Assembly (NCBI GenBank): GCA_037045265.1
Contig: JBAOHV010000004.1
Span: 124,001-188,000 of the forward strand
Length of the DNA stretch: 64,000 nucleotides
Source: JBAOHV01 sp037045265
Lineage (GTDB): Bacteria > Actinomycetota > Acidimicrobiia > Acidimicrobiales > Microtrichaceae
Direction: 5' to 3'
In this document: piece by piece, positions 47,144 through 56,372 of the stretch
How the letters are laid out: each line of letters opens with the position of its first letter
Position numbering within the stretch: position 1 is the stretch's first letter
Notes under the pieces: model-generated
What the model was told of the DNA's origin: nothing
The model's input: the letters and a program-made list of their open reading frames with translations, nothing else
Database searches by the model: none
Program-made: the position numbers and the translations under genes

Positions 47144-49325
47144 TCAGTAGTCGAAGGTGCTGCGCTGCTCGGCGATGCAGGGCTGGTCCCGACAGACGTT
47201 GGTGACGACCCCTTCGGGCTGGAAGAACGCCTTCTTCTGGGCGATGACCTGGGGCTGACGCCGGGGGTCCTCGTGCGGGTCGGCGCAGCGAGGTGACCCG
47301 GCCTGATCAGCGTTGGCCCCGGTACAACCAGCGATGTAGCGCTCCGACATGATCGGGGTGATGTTGCCGAGCGGCGGCGCCATCGTTCCCGAGTCCCAGT
47401 AGAACAACGCCGAGCCCGTCCACGGGAAGGACCGGATCGGGTCGATGCCGTAGAACGGCTCGGGGACGATCGTCGAGCCGATCGGCAGGGCGGGCCGGTA
47501 CATAGGGATCTTCAGCGTGCGAGCCATGTTCTGGGTGGTGATGTTCGCCACCTGGTGATCGCCGAATGCGACGGTCATCAGAACCTGCTTCGCAGGCGTC
47601 CGGTCGTAGACGCGGTCGGTCAGGTGTTGCACGTACCCACCGGTCTCGCCACGGTCCCACAGCATCTGGATGAGCCCGAACGCCAACTGCTGGTCGAGCG
47701 CGCTCGGGTAGGCGTCGCGAAGGACGACGAAGTACCTGTCGAAGTCGACGCTGCGGTTCAGCAGGGTCGAGTAGTTCATGCCACCGACCCCGAGCGAGGC
47801 CTTGGTCCAGTCGGTGGCGATCGCCGTGGCCGCCCCACCGAGGATCGCCCCCTGGCTGTTGCCGTCGTAGTAGGCGGTCTCGGTGTTGATCATGTTGGCG
47901 CCCGCGGACGTCTGGAACTCGGGAGCGGAGCCCAGGCCATCGATGTGCACCATGAGACGCCCCAGGAAGAGCGTGTTGATCAAGGCCTGCTGGAGTCGAT
48001 CGGGGACCGAGGGGAACTCGGAGATGTCCGACAGGGCCTCGAGCGCGAAGGCGATGTCTTCGCGTGCGAGCCCGATGCTGTCGGTGGCGCAGTAGAGGCC
48101 GTTCAACTCGGCAGCGGTGTGCTGGACCTGGCTGGAGTCTGCCTCGTTCGCCGAGCCGAGCAGGCCGTGGCCGTAGACGACCGGGATCGCCTCGCCGTTC
48201 TGGACCGCCGTTTCGGGGACGGCACAGACGAACCGGGCCGTGTAGGAGCCCTCGGCGACCGGTCGGCCCGTCGCCGGGTCCAGACGGAGATCGCTACCGG
48301 GAGCGCCGCCCTCGGTCAGGTAGTTGGGGATGTCGAAGGTCCCCTCGACGATCTTGGCGATGCCCTCCTCGAGGTCATCGGTGCTCGAGCCGGTGACCGT
48401 GAAGCTCGGCGCGCCACCGTCGAGGCGGCCGAACGCGTCCTGACGCATAGAGAGGACGTTGCCTGCGAGCGAGTCGGCGGACGCCACCGTGAACCACCAC
48501 GCGAGGTAGAGGTCCGCACGGTTCACGCCAGCGGTCGCCAGGTCGGCGAACACCGGCTCGTACGAGTTGCGACGCTCCTCGACCGCCGGGCTGGTGGTCG
48601 GGTTGTTGTCACGCAGGACCTTGAACCCGATCGACGGGGAGATGTTCTCACCGGCGCTGTTCTTGATGTTGCGCAGCGCCACCGCGAACCGGTGGGTCTC
48701 GGGCAGCGAGATCGCCGGGCGGAGGATGAGGGCGCGGTCGGCGTCGCTCTGAGCGCTGTAGGTCCATCTCGGCCCAGTGCGGCACGAGCTGGCCCGAGTC
48801 CAGATCGACGATCACTGTCGCCGACTCGTCGGTCAGCGAGAACCCGATGTCGCCCTCGCTCGGGAGCGCCGTCGCGTCGGGGTCGATGCCGGGCACGTAC
48901 GCCAGGATCGGGGTGTTGGGGCTGAAGCCGTCGTTTCGGTTCCAAGCGGTGGGATCGACGGTCTGGCCGTCGACGTTTGCCAGCATGCCCTGGGGCAGAG
49001 CGACACGCCGCCCGGTACCTGTGGCGGGGTCATCGACGGTGTAGGTGTCACTCGGGAACGGAAGCAGGCAGTCACGGGTGTCCAGGAAGTCACACCCTGT
49101 CGGTGAGGACGCCAGAGCGGCCTGGAGCTGAGCCGTCTCGGCAGCGGTCAGGTCGACCGGCTCCGGAGCGTCGCCGCTCACCTTCGGGGCATCCGCCTCC
49201 TCGGCGGCGGGATTGCCCTTCGAGATGTCGCCGGTGAAGGCCGGCTGATGGGTCTCGGCGGCACAGGCCATGGCGACGAGCGCCACCACGCCGATCAGGA
49301 CTGGCAAACGAAGTCGAGCGTTCAC
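47144..49325 (-). CDS. Secreted alpha/beta-hydrolase lipoprotein 2, one frameshift
   Basis: About 727 residues across one extra base near 48757, joining HWAEMDL to SAQSDADRALILRPAISLPETHRFAVALRNIKNSAG. The signal peptide has lipobox LVAMAC. The N-terminal part CDFLDTRDCLLPFPSDTYT, TGRRVALPQGML and RNDGFSPNTPIL matches paralogue 1 (41650-43504). The hydrolase part has IPVVYGHGLLGSANEADS and nucleophile YDGNSQGAILGG. The C-terminus has several Cys. Start GTG 49325. A frame that joins this gene to the Rpf-like gene upstream is an artefact of a shift. Confidence 0.8.
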
Positions 49326-49437
49326 GGCATTCCTCTGTCTCGCGCACTCATGACGGGAGTCGACCCTAGCCGTGGCGATCCGGTGGCGGGAAAACACAGC
49401 GATGGGACGGTAAGCGGCCGGGACCGCCCTGGACCTG

Positions 49438-50548
49438 TCAGCGGCCGCAGATCGGCCACGGGCGTGTGCCACGAAGGCGTAGCAGCAGAAGCGCGGGTAG
49501 TCCTGCTCATCAGGGCTGGCGGCGGCCGGGTCGCCGCTACCACCCACACCACGCCACGTCGTGAAGTCGAATTGGTAGGCACCGCGGTAGCGACCGGATG
49601 CGCTCACGATCGAGTAGTTGCCCCGGGACTCACACTTGCGGATCCGAGCGAGGGTCGCCGATTCGGCCGCGGTCGGGTTGCCCCGCTGTCCCGACGAGGG
49701 GATGAGCGGCTGGGCCGTGCTCGGCGCTGGTGCCCCTGCAGCGGAGGGCTCTGGGGCTTTCGCCGCGGACACCGATGCGGCGGCCTCTGCCGCTGCCGCT
49801 GCGCGGGCGGCGCGTTCAGCTGCTGCCCGAGCAGCGGCTTCGCGTCGGGCCGATTCCACAGCGTGGGCAACTTCCGCTTCAGCGTCGCGTTCGAAGGCCG
49901 CCGTCTGGATCAGGTCGAACTGGGCTTCCTGGACAGCGGATGTTGCACGATCCACCTCGGTTGCCGCTGCCAGCGCTTCGGGTTCGTTGCGGGACTTGAG
50001 CGTCTCGTAGCGCTGCGCTGCCTCCTCAGCCGACACCGACTGGCCGAGCATCATGCTCGACTGCCAAGCCAGGGCCTGCGCCTGCTCGGCGTTCAAGGTC
50101 GCACGGAAGAGTTCGGACTGGCCCCCGTCTATGTATGCGGCGATCGCGTACTCACGCAGGTCGCGGCGCGCGCCGCCGCAAGATCCTCGGTGAGTTGCCG
50201 GTCGACATCATGCAGGCGGTCGGCCTCGGTCCGGGCAGCTCCCAGTCGCGCTTCGGCATCGGCCACCCGTCGCTCGGCCGACTCGCGCTCGGCGGTTGCA
50301 GCAGCAAGTCGCGCACGGGCGTCGGCCACGGGATCGGACGAGCTCGCTGCGGGCCCGATGAGACCAGCGAGGAGTCCGAGCCCGACGAGGGTCCCGACGA
50401 ACGGACGTGCGGACCGACGCACGCGACGACTGAGGCGGGTGGATTGTCGTGAGGAGGGGGTCAATTGAGTGGATCCGTCGGCGGTAGTGGGCCGATGAGG
50501 CAAGGCCTGCCCGGCACGGCTGGGGATTCTGTCACGCGATCGACACAA
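49438..50548 (-). CDS. Rpf-like transglycosylase with coiled coil, two frameshifts
   Basis: About 370 residues across shifts near 50150 and 49475. Signal peptide VGTLVGLGLLAGLIGPAASSS, a long coiled coil (ARARLAAATAERESAERRVADAEARLG ... EAAQRYETLKSRNEPEALAAATEVDRA), an Ala/Pro linker and a C-terminal transglycosylase-like domain: RIRKCESRGNYSIVSASGRYRGAYQFDFTTWRGVGGSGDP, with catalytic Glu after the first Cys, and an ending TRPWPICGR. This is the resuscitation-promoting-factor type that cuts peptidoglycan. The start is uncertain: TTG 50548 or a later TTG. It lies near ParA and a PcsB-VanY-type gene. Confidence 0.8.
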
Positions 50549-50684
50549 AACGAAAGCACGACCACCCCATCGGCACGTCGGTGCAACAACTCAAGGGGTC
50601 CACCGGATCCGGCGTGACCGAGCAGTAGCGGCAGACCGGCCTCGACCGACCGTGCCCCTCCTCAGCGACCAGGCAGGGGCGTCC

Positions 50685-50993
50685 TCAGTCCGAGCGCCGC
50701 CGACGCCGCCACAGGACGACGACCAGCAGTGCCACGACCACCCCTGTTCCAGCGGCCGCAGCGAGAAGTGCGCGGTTCGCCGTTCCCTGCTCAGGTGCGG
50801 GCGCCACCGGAACCTCGCGAGCGGACCTCGAAGAAGAGCCGTTCGAGGCAACGACCCGCAGGTCGACCTCGACTTCCGCAGCGCTGGGCGACTCGGGCGA
50901 CTCGGGCGCGGGCGACAGCAGGGCTTCCACCGGTGCCGGATCCTCCGTCTCGCCAGCGCCAGGGCGGGGCCGCTTCGGGTCGTACGAGGCCAT
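50685..50993 (-). CDS. Tail-anchored small protein coupled to ParA
   Basis: 102 residues, not recognised. A short basic N-terminus (MASYDPKRPRPG), an acidic Pro/Ser/Glu-rich middle, and one C-terminal membrane helix (ALLAAAAGTGVVVALLVVVLW) followed by RRRRRSD, so the N-terminus should stay in the cytoplasm. Its ATG overlaps the parA stop (TGATG), so both are made together. ParA partners often use a basic N-terminal peptide to stimulate the ATPase. This protein could anchor ParA at the membrane; that is inference. Confidence 0.7.
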   Translation of the reverse strand: MASYDPKRPRPGAGETEDPAPVEALLSPAPESPESPSAAEVEVDLRVVASNGSSSRSAREVPVAPAPEQGTANRALLAAAAGTGVVVALLVVVLWRRRRRSD

Positions 50994-51820
50994 CAGCGCT
51001 CTCCTGACATCAGTGGTGGCGACGGAGCCGTTCCGGCTAGTGGCAGCATCCCCAGAGCCGCTGCGAGCTCGTCCAACTCGGCTGCCGCCTCGGCGGCTCC
51101 GTCACGGGTGAGCGCGTGTACCGGCATCGACTGAGCTGCCGCTTCTGCCACCGCTGCGCGTAGGCGGATGGCAGGTCTGAGCATCTTCGTAGGATGCGTT
51201 TCGCGGAGCATGGAGTCCCAGTACGTTGCGTCGCGGGTCCTGCCCAGTCGGTTCACGACGATGCCCGCTACCTCGGGGCGACCGCCGCGCCGCTCGGCGA
51301 TGCGTCCGACGTTGCGCAGGATCTGCTCGACCCCGTCGGAGCTCCATGCTGCTGGCTCGGCCACGATGAGCACCCGATCTGCAGCGAACAAGGCGTTCAC
51401 GGTCAACAGACCCAGCGACGGTGGACAGTCGACGATCACCTCGTCGTAGGACGAGGTGACCCCTTGGAGCGCCACCGACAGGCGGTCCTGTGCGCCGATG
51501 ACGTCCATGGCCATCTGATGCTCGCGCTGGGCCAGCCGGGGCGAGCTGGCAGCGACGTCGACGATCGATTCCGAGCCCGTGGCGGGCCAGACCGACGGCT
51601 GTATGGCTGTGCGGACCGATCCGGGCGACTCCGACTCGAGCGACTGGTCGATGGTCGACGCGGCGTTCCACACCCCCAGACCCGTCGTGGCGTTGGCCTG
51701 CGGGTCGACGTCCACGACCAGCACTCGTCGGCCGGCGTGCGCGAGTGCAGCAGCGAGACCGAGGGTCACCGTCGTCTTGCCGACGCCCCCCTTCTGGTTG
51801 ACGACCGCAACGACGCCCAT
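50993..51820 (-). CDS. ParA/Soj family ATPase (no ParB nearby)
   Basis: 275 residues. Deviant Walker A NQKGGVGKTTVTLGLAAALA at residue 8, VLVVDVDPQANATTGLGVW (switch region), and VIVDCPPSLGLLTVNALFAADRVLIVAEP. Length fits Soj-type proteins without an HTH domain, so it is not a plasmid-type ParA. No parB or parS-like site is seen; its only partner is the tail-anchored protein. TAGCGT lies exactly 6 nt upstream of ATG 51820 on the minus strand, so the mRNA is leaderless. Confidence 0.92.
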   Translation of the reverse strand: MGVVAVVNQKGGVGKTTVTLGLAAALAHAGRRVLVVDVDPQANATTGLGVWNAASTIDQSLESESPGSVRTAIQPSVWPATGSESIVDVAASSPRLAQREHQMAMDVIGAQDRLSVALQGVTSSYDEVIVDCPPSLGLLTVNALFAADRVLIVAEPAAWSSDGVEQILRNVGRIAERRGGRPEVAGIVVNRLGRTRDATYWDSMLRETHPTKMLRPAIRLRAAVAEAAAQSMPVHALTRDGAAEAAAELDELAAALGMLPLAGTAPSPPLMSGER

Positions 51821-51826
51821 GGCCCC

Positions 51827-51902
51827 ACGCTAGCGAAGTATCGGGACCCGCCGCAGCGCCACGACAACGCCCCGCCTGCCGCCGTAGGCGGCATGTCACA
51901 AT
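51827..51902. promoter_or_regulatory. Divergent leaderless promoters of parA and mutM
   Basis: Minus strand TAGCGT (complement of 51827-51832), 6 nt, ATG of parA. Plus strand CACAAT (51897-51902), 7 nt, ATG of mutM. The two -10 boxes are about 64 bp apart, so the promoters do not overlap at the -10 level. Confidence 0.5.
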
Positions 51903-51909
51903 ATCGTGC

Positions 51910-52749
51910 ATGCCCGAGCTGCCCGAGGTGGAGACCATCCGACGACAGCTCGCCGAGTCGCTGGCCGGCTCGGTGGTCACCGATGCATGGGCGTTCGGGT
52001 CGGCGAAGTTCACTCCCGCTCTCGACACCGTCGGATCGCGGCTGGTCTCGGTCCGACGTCGCGGGAAGTACCTGGTCATCGACCTGAGCGATGCCCGGAC
52101 ACCCAGCGACAGCGCCCCCGAACGCGAGCTGATCGTACACTTGGGCATGACCGGACGCCTGGGGCTCGATGACCTTCCGACGCAACGTCGGCACCTGCGC
52201 GCCAGGTGGTGGCTGGACGACGAGAGGACGCTCAGCTTCGACGACACCCGACGCTTCGGTCGGATCGCTGTCGTACCGATGGGGGACCACCGTTCGCTCC
52301 CGACGCTCGCTGCGATGGGTCCCGAGCCGTTCGACGAGGGCTTCTCCCCCGAACGTCTGCGTCAGATGGTCAACCGTTCGACGACGGCGCTCAAGACCCA
52401 GCTGCTCTCACAACGGATCGTGGCGGGTGTCGGCAACATCTATGCGGACGAGGCCCTCTGGAGAGCACGTGTGCACCCCGCGTCACGAAGGATCACGGTT
52501 GCCGCCGCCGGGCGCCTGCGTGACTCGGTGCGAGACGTGCTCGAAGAGGGAATCGAGCACGGCGGGACCACGTTGCGCGACTACCGGGATGCCACCGGCG
52601 GCGAAGGGGACCACCAGAACCACCTCGACTGCTACGGCCGCGCCGAGTTGCCGTGCAGGCGTTGCGGGGAGCCGCTGCGCCGGTCGGTGATCGATGCCCG
52701 ATCGACCGTTCACTGCACGGTCTGCCAGGTCCGCGGAGGGGGCTCCTGA
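51910..52749 (+). CDS. mutM: Formamidopyrimidine-DNA glycosylase
   Basis: 279 residues. Fpg/Nei enzymes excise oxidised bases such as 8-oxoguanine and nick the DNA. The catalytic N-terminal PELPEVETIRR has Pro2 and Glu3; RRRGKYLVIDL carries the conserved Lys; LIVHLGMTGRL, the helix-two-turn-helix region IVAGVGNIYADEALWRARVHP and the zinc finger with two CxxC pairs (CRRC, CTVC) complete the family order. GDHQNHLDCYGR precedes the finger, as in MutM rather than Nei. It is intact and divergent from parA. Confidence 0.95.
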   Translation: MPELPEVETIRRQLAESLAGSVVTDAWAFGSAKFTPALDTVGSRLVSVRRRGKYLVIDLSDARTPSDSAPERELIVHLGMTGRLGLDDLPTQRRHLRARWWLDDERTLSFDDTRRFGRIAVVPMGDHRSLPTLAAMGPEPFDEGFSPERLRQMVNRSTTALKTQLLSQRIVAGVGNIYADEALWRARVHPASRRITVAAAGRLRDSVRDVLEEGIEHGGTTLRDYRDATGGEGDHQNHLDCYGRAELPCRRCGEPLRRSVIDARSTVHCTVCQVRGGGS

Positions 52750-52813
52750 GGGTCCTGCCATCGGGTCGATGGATCCGACTCCGCCGGTCGTGTTAGTTTG
52801 CATTTCCGTTACA

Positions 52814-52834
52814 AAGCTCACGGAGCGTGAGCTT
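52814..52834 (+). promoter_or_regulatory. Perfect inverted repeat in the leader of the PcsB-VanY gene
   Basis: AAGCTCACG and its exact complement separated by GAG (52814-52834), 44 bp before ATG 52878. A TTAGTTT box lies at 52793-52799. This could be an operator or a leader hairpin. Confidence 0.45.
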
Positions 52835-52877
52835 GCGGACCGGAAGTCCACCCGAGACCGAGGCGAATCTCCGAGTG

Positions 52878-54191
52878 ATGACACCCCCACACGAAGTCCG
52901 ACCAGCACGGAGGGCCACTCGCCGTTCCCGGATGACGGCCGGCGTCGCCGCTGCCGTGGCGGTCTCGATGCTCCCGCTTACCATGGGATCTGCCGAGGCC
53001 GCGCGCCAGCAGGACGGCAAGAGCCTCCAGCAACTCCAGCGTGAACGCGAGCAGGTGCGCCAGCAGAAGACGTCACAGGCGTCACAGGTGAACGCGCTCA
53101 AGGCATCCGACAGCGAGGTGACGTCCGCCTTGTCGGCTCTGTCATCCAACGTCAGCGCCCAGCAGGACCGTGTCGAGGAGGCCGAACGCGCCGTTGCACA
53201 GGCGACCAGCGAGCAGCAGGCGGCCGAGGCCGCCCAGGCCCAGAAGCAGCAGGAACTCGATGCCATCACAGCTCAGATGAAGACCTCGGCCGTCGAGGCC
53301 TACGTCACCGCCGGCAGCGGCGACACGTTTGCCACCATCGGGTCCGACGACATCAACGACGCGGTGAACAAGCGGACCTTGCTCAGCATGCGCGCCGGCA
53401 AGGATCAGGGTCTCGTCGAGCAGTTCCGCTCGGTGCAGGAGGATCTCGAGATCCAACGTGCCGCTGCTCAGTCCGCAGCCGAGAAGGCACGCACCAAAGA
53501 GGCCGAGGTCGAGTCCCGCCTCGACGAGCTCAACGCCGCGTACAGCGAGCAGCAGCAGTTCGCCGCGCAGGTCGAGCAACGTCTCGACGCCGCGCTCGCC
53601 GAGGCCGACTCGCTGGCCTCACTTGACGCCGGACTCTCCAGATCGATCAACGACAAGCAGGCCGAGATCGCTCGTGCCGTCGCCGCAGAGCGCGCCGCCC
53701 GCGAAGCCCGAGCGAAAGCCAGCGCATCGCGGGCTGCTGCTGTGGTCAACAGTGGCAGCGGTGCTGGCGGCGGCGGGGGCACGGCACCGTCGATCACGGG
53801 CAGCGGAGAGATCGTGACCGTCGGGGGCATCCGCATCCATCAGTCCGTGGCGAACAACCTTGCGGCGATGATCTCTGCCGCTGCGGCAGCGGGGATCAGC
53901 CTGAGCGGTGGCGGCTACCGCGATCCAGCCGGCCAGATCGCGGTGCGTCGCAACAACTGCGGCAGCTCCAACTACGCCATCTACGAGATGCCGGCGTCGT
54001 CGTGCAGTCCGCCCACAGCCCGACCAGGCTCCTCGATGCACGAGCGCGGTCTGGCGATCGACTTCACCCAGGGTGGATCCACGCTGACCCGTGGCAGCTC
54101 TGCGTTCGCGTGGCTCAAGGCCAACGCCGCCGGCTTCGGCTTCTACAACCTGCCGTCCGAGCCGTGGCACTGGAGCACCAACGGCAACTGA
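52878..54191 (+). CDS. Coiled-coil (PcsB-like) D-Ala-D-Ala carboxypeptidase, VanY type
   Basis: About 437 residues. Signal peptide (MTAGVAAAVAVSMLPLTMGSAEA), then about 230 residues of coiled coil (SLQQLQREREQVRQQKTSQ ... IARAVAAERAAREARAKA) resembling the regulatory arm of PcsB/RipC-type hydrolases, a Gly-rich linker and a C-terminal M15/VanY-type domain: GYRDPAGQIAVRRNNCG, SMHERGLAIDFT (metal His and Asp) and EPWHWS (last His). Such enzymes trim the peptidoglycan stem peptide. Regulation by FtsX-like membrane partners is inferred only from the coiled coil. Start ATG 52878; GTG 52827 is possible but would include the inverted repeat. It ends 3 nt from the convergent GGDEF gene. Confidence 0.85.
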   Translation: MTPPHEVRPARRATRRSRMTAGVAAAVAVSMLPLTMGSAEAARQQDGKSLQQLQREREQVRQQKTSQASQVNALKASDSEVTSALSALSSNVSAQQDRVEEAERAVAQATSEQQAAEAAQAQKQQELDAITAQMKTSAVEAYVTAGSGDTFATIGSDDINDAVNKRTLLSMRAGKDQGLVEQFRSVQEDLEIQRAAAQSAAEKARTKEAEVESRLDELNAAYSEQQQFAAQVEQRLDAALAEADSLASLDAGLSRSINDKQAEIARAVAAERAAREARAKASASRAAAVVNSGSGAGGGGGTAPSITGSGEIVTVGGIRIHQSVANNLAAMISAAAAAGISLSGGGYRDPAGQIAVRRNNCGSSNYAIYEMPASSCSPPTARPGSSMHERGLAIDFTQGGSTLTRGSSAFAWLKANAAGFGFYNLPSEPWHWSTNGN

Positions 54192-54194
54192 ACC

Positions 54195-56372
54195 TCACGG
54201 GATCTGGCGGCGAGCTCTGACCGGAGCGTCGTCGGAGAAGATCGTCGCTGCCAGATCTGCATCGGCGACCACCGCTTGGTCGCCCCCCTCGTCCTTGGCG
54301 CGCAGTAGGCCGGCGTCGGCCAGACGGAGCACTGCATCACCGTCGCGACCGGCGCTCGAATGGGCGATCCCGAAGGAACACGTGAACCGGGGCAGCGCCG
54401 TCGCCTCGAGCGAACGTGCCAGCGCCGCTCGCACGCGGTCGATGGCTTCGAGCGATATCTCGACGGACATGTTCGGGTAGACGAGCACGAACTCCTCGCC
54501 GCCCAGCCGGGCGACGACGTCGTTGCCACGGACGTTGTCTCGCAGCACTCCGGCGAACAGCTGAAGGGCCTTGTCCCCGGTCTCGTGCCCGTAGTTGTCG
54601 TTGAGGAGCTTGAACTTGTCCAGGTCCGCCAGGACCATGACGAACGGCGTGTCCTGGTCGAGCAACTCGGCCACGTGAGCCTCGAGCGCTCTGCGGTTCG
54701 GCAGCCCGGTCAGGCCGTCGGTGGATGCTTCCTGACGACTGCTCTCGAGCGTGCGAAGAGCTGTGAGGCGGGTTCCGATGCGAGTCGCCAGGTCCACGAC
54801 CCGGTCGATCACGTCGACGCCGGGTGGCGCCTCGTCGAGATCGGTCATGTGCACGACACCGACAGGTCGACCGGCGACGGTCACCGGCACGCAGACGGCC
54901 GAGCAAGGACCCGACTCCCGACCGACGAGCTTGGGACAGGCGTTGATCGACTCGGAGCTGTCGAAGACCGACACCTGCCCCCTGCGGATCGCAACGCAAG
55001 CTGTCGTGGACTCGACCGGACACGCCGGCGGAGGCGCCGAGGGATTGGATGCGACGCTGCGCAGGGTCGCAGAACCGCGCTCAGCGAGAAGCAGCTGCGT
55101 CGGGCGACCGTCGCCGACGACCGCCAGAGCGCGCTCGATCACGACAAGGCAGGCTCGTTCGGAGTCGGCCAGTTCGAGGGCCTCGGAAAGGCGCCGGCTC
55201 TGCTCGTTCCACGTCGCCTGCCGTCGCAGCGACGACACGACCTCCTCGAGATGACGGTTTCGTCGTCGCATCTTCTCGGACAGCCACGCGAGCTCGGGGA
55301 ATCCTCGCAGGACGACCGGCGACGGTCTGGCCTCGCCAACCTGGTCGATCTCCCTGCTCAGGCTCTCCACCGCCAGGTCCAACCCTGATCGGAGTCGACG
55401 CCGCGCCCGTTCGGCCGCGGCGACACCCAGCGCCACGCCGGCCAGCAGGCAGCAGACAGCTACTACCAGCCACCGCGTCGCGCGGGCGGCCGCTTCTTCG
55501 GCCAGCCGGTCGAGCTCCCGAACGAGCGCAGTCGTAGCCGACCCTGCATCGGTCTGGGCAAGACCGAGCTGTTCGAGCTGGTTGCCCAGCTGCACCGGGC
55601 GGGCGTCGCTCGCGACGATAGCTTCGCGGACCTGTTCGCTGAACGACCGCCACCGGTCCTGTGCCTGCTCGAGCTCACGGTCGGCGGCGCCGCTGGGCAA
55701 CGAGACATCCATGGCCGCACCGACGTCGCCGAGCAGAGCGTCGATCTGATCGGACTGCGTGACGGGCTGGCCGACACCGGCGGCGACTAGACCGACCACT
55801 CCCGCCCACGATGACTCGATCGCGTTCGCACGCGAGCGAGCCAGGTCCCCCGCCTCGGCCCACTGGCTCGACTCACCGTGGGCCCCCAAGGAGACCAGCG
55901 ACGACGCCACCGCCACGATCACCGTGACCACGGCGACCATGACGGTCGGCACCATGACTCTGCCCACTCGCGACGACAGGGTCGCCACGGGTGCCTCGAG
56001 CAACTCCCGATCGTTCTCGGAACCACGCGGTCCTGCGGGTTGGCGGAGCTCCTGGGAGCCTGCGACCCCGACACTCCTCCGCTCCCCCGCCGGCCAGCTG
56101 ACCGGAACCGGCGATCTGTGCGTCGCAGGGTTCGTCGACCGGAGGTCGACCACGGTGTCGGGCCCATTCGGGCCCGTTCCGGAACCTCCGCGAGCCCCCG
56201 GCCCCGATGACTCCGCGCTGCCGTTCGAACGCGTACCGGGGCGATGGTCCGCCAGGTGCACCACATCTTCTGCACCGTGCAACGACGAATCCGCTGGCGT
56301 CCCGGTCGCGCCGGTGCCGGCACCCCCGCCACCCGCCCGCTCAGACGACGGCAGCTCCTGCTCCGGCATCAT
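54195..56372 (-). CDS. Membrane diguanylate cyclase with GAF and GGDEF domains
   Basis: 725 residues: a disordered N-terminus (about 1-130), a membrane helix (VPTVMVAVVTVIVAVASSLVSL), an extracellular four-helix-type sensor (about 165-285), a second helix (WLVVAVCCLLAGVALGVA), a coiled linker, a GAF-like domain with four cysteines (CPVESTTAC, INACPKL, GPCSAVC) and a C-terminal GGDEF domain. The active site is RLGGEEFVLVYP (near residue 622), with DGLTGLPNRRALE before it, so it should make c-di-GMP. The GAF cysteines hint at a redox or metal signal. A TAGCCT box lies in the 5' region and a 12-bp palindrome (56451-56462) upstream. Confidence 0.93.
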   Translation of the reverse strand: MMPEQELPSSERAGGGGAGTGATGTPADSSLHGAEDVVHLADHRPGTRSNGSAESSGPGARGGSGTGPNGPDTVVDLRSTNPATHRSPVPVSWPAGERRSVGVAGSQELRQPAGPRGSENDRELLEAPVATLSSRVGRVMVPTVMVAVVTVIVAVASSLVSLGAHGESSQWAEAGDLARSRANAIESSWAGVVGLVAAGVGQPVTQSDQIDALLGDVGAAMDVSLPSGAADRELEQAQDRWRSFSEQVREAIVASDARPVQLGNQLEQLGLAQTDAGSATTALVRELDRLAEEAAARATRWLVVAVCCLLAGVALGVAAAERARRRLRSGLDLAVESLSREIDQVGEARPSPVVLRGFPELAWLSEKMRRRNRHLEEVVSSLRRQATWNEQSRRLSEALELADSERACLVVIERALAVVGDGRPTQLLLAERGSATLRSVASNPSAPPPACPVESTTACVAIRRGQVSVFDSSESINACPKLVGRESGPCSAVCVPVTVAGRPVGVVHMTDLDEAPPGVDVIDRVVDLATRIGTRLTALRTLESSRQEASTDGLTGLPNRRALEAHVAELLDQDTPFVMVLADLDKFKLLNDNYGHETGDKALQLFAGVLRDNVRGNDVVARLGGEEFVLVYPNMSVEISLEAIDRVRAALARSLEATALPRFTCSFGIAHSSAGRDGDAVLRLADAGLLRAKDEGGDQAVVADADLAATIFSDDAPVRARRQIP

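Noticed and set aside
48648..50096. A fusion of the Rpf-like protein with the second hydrolase lipoprotein.
   Set aside because: A signal peptide with lipobox starts in the middle (GTG 49325), and the Rpf C-terminus PWPICGR with a stop at 49438 is found in another frame. The apparent fusion is a frameshift artefact.
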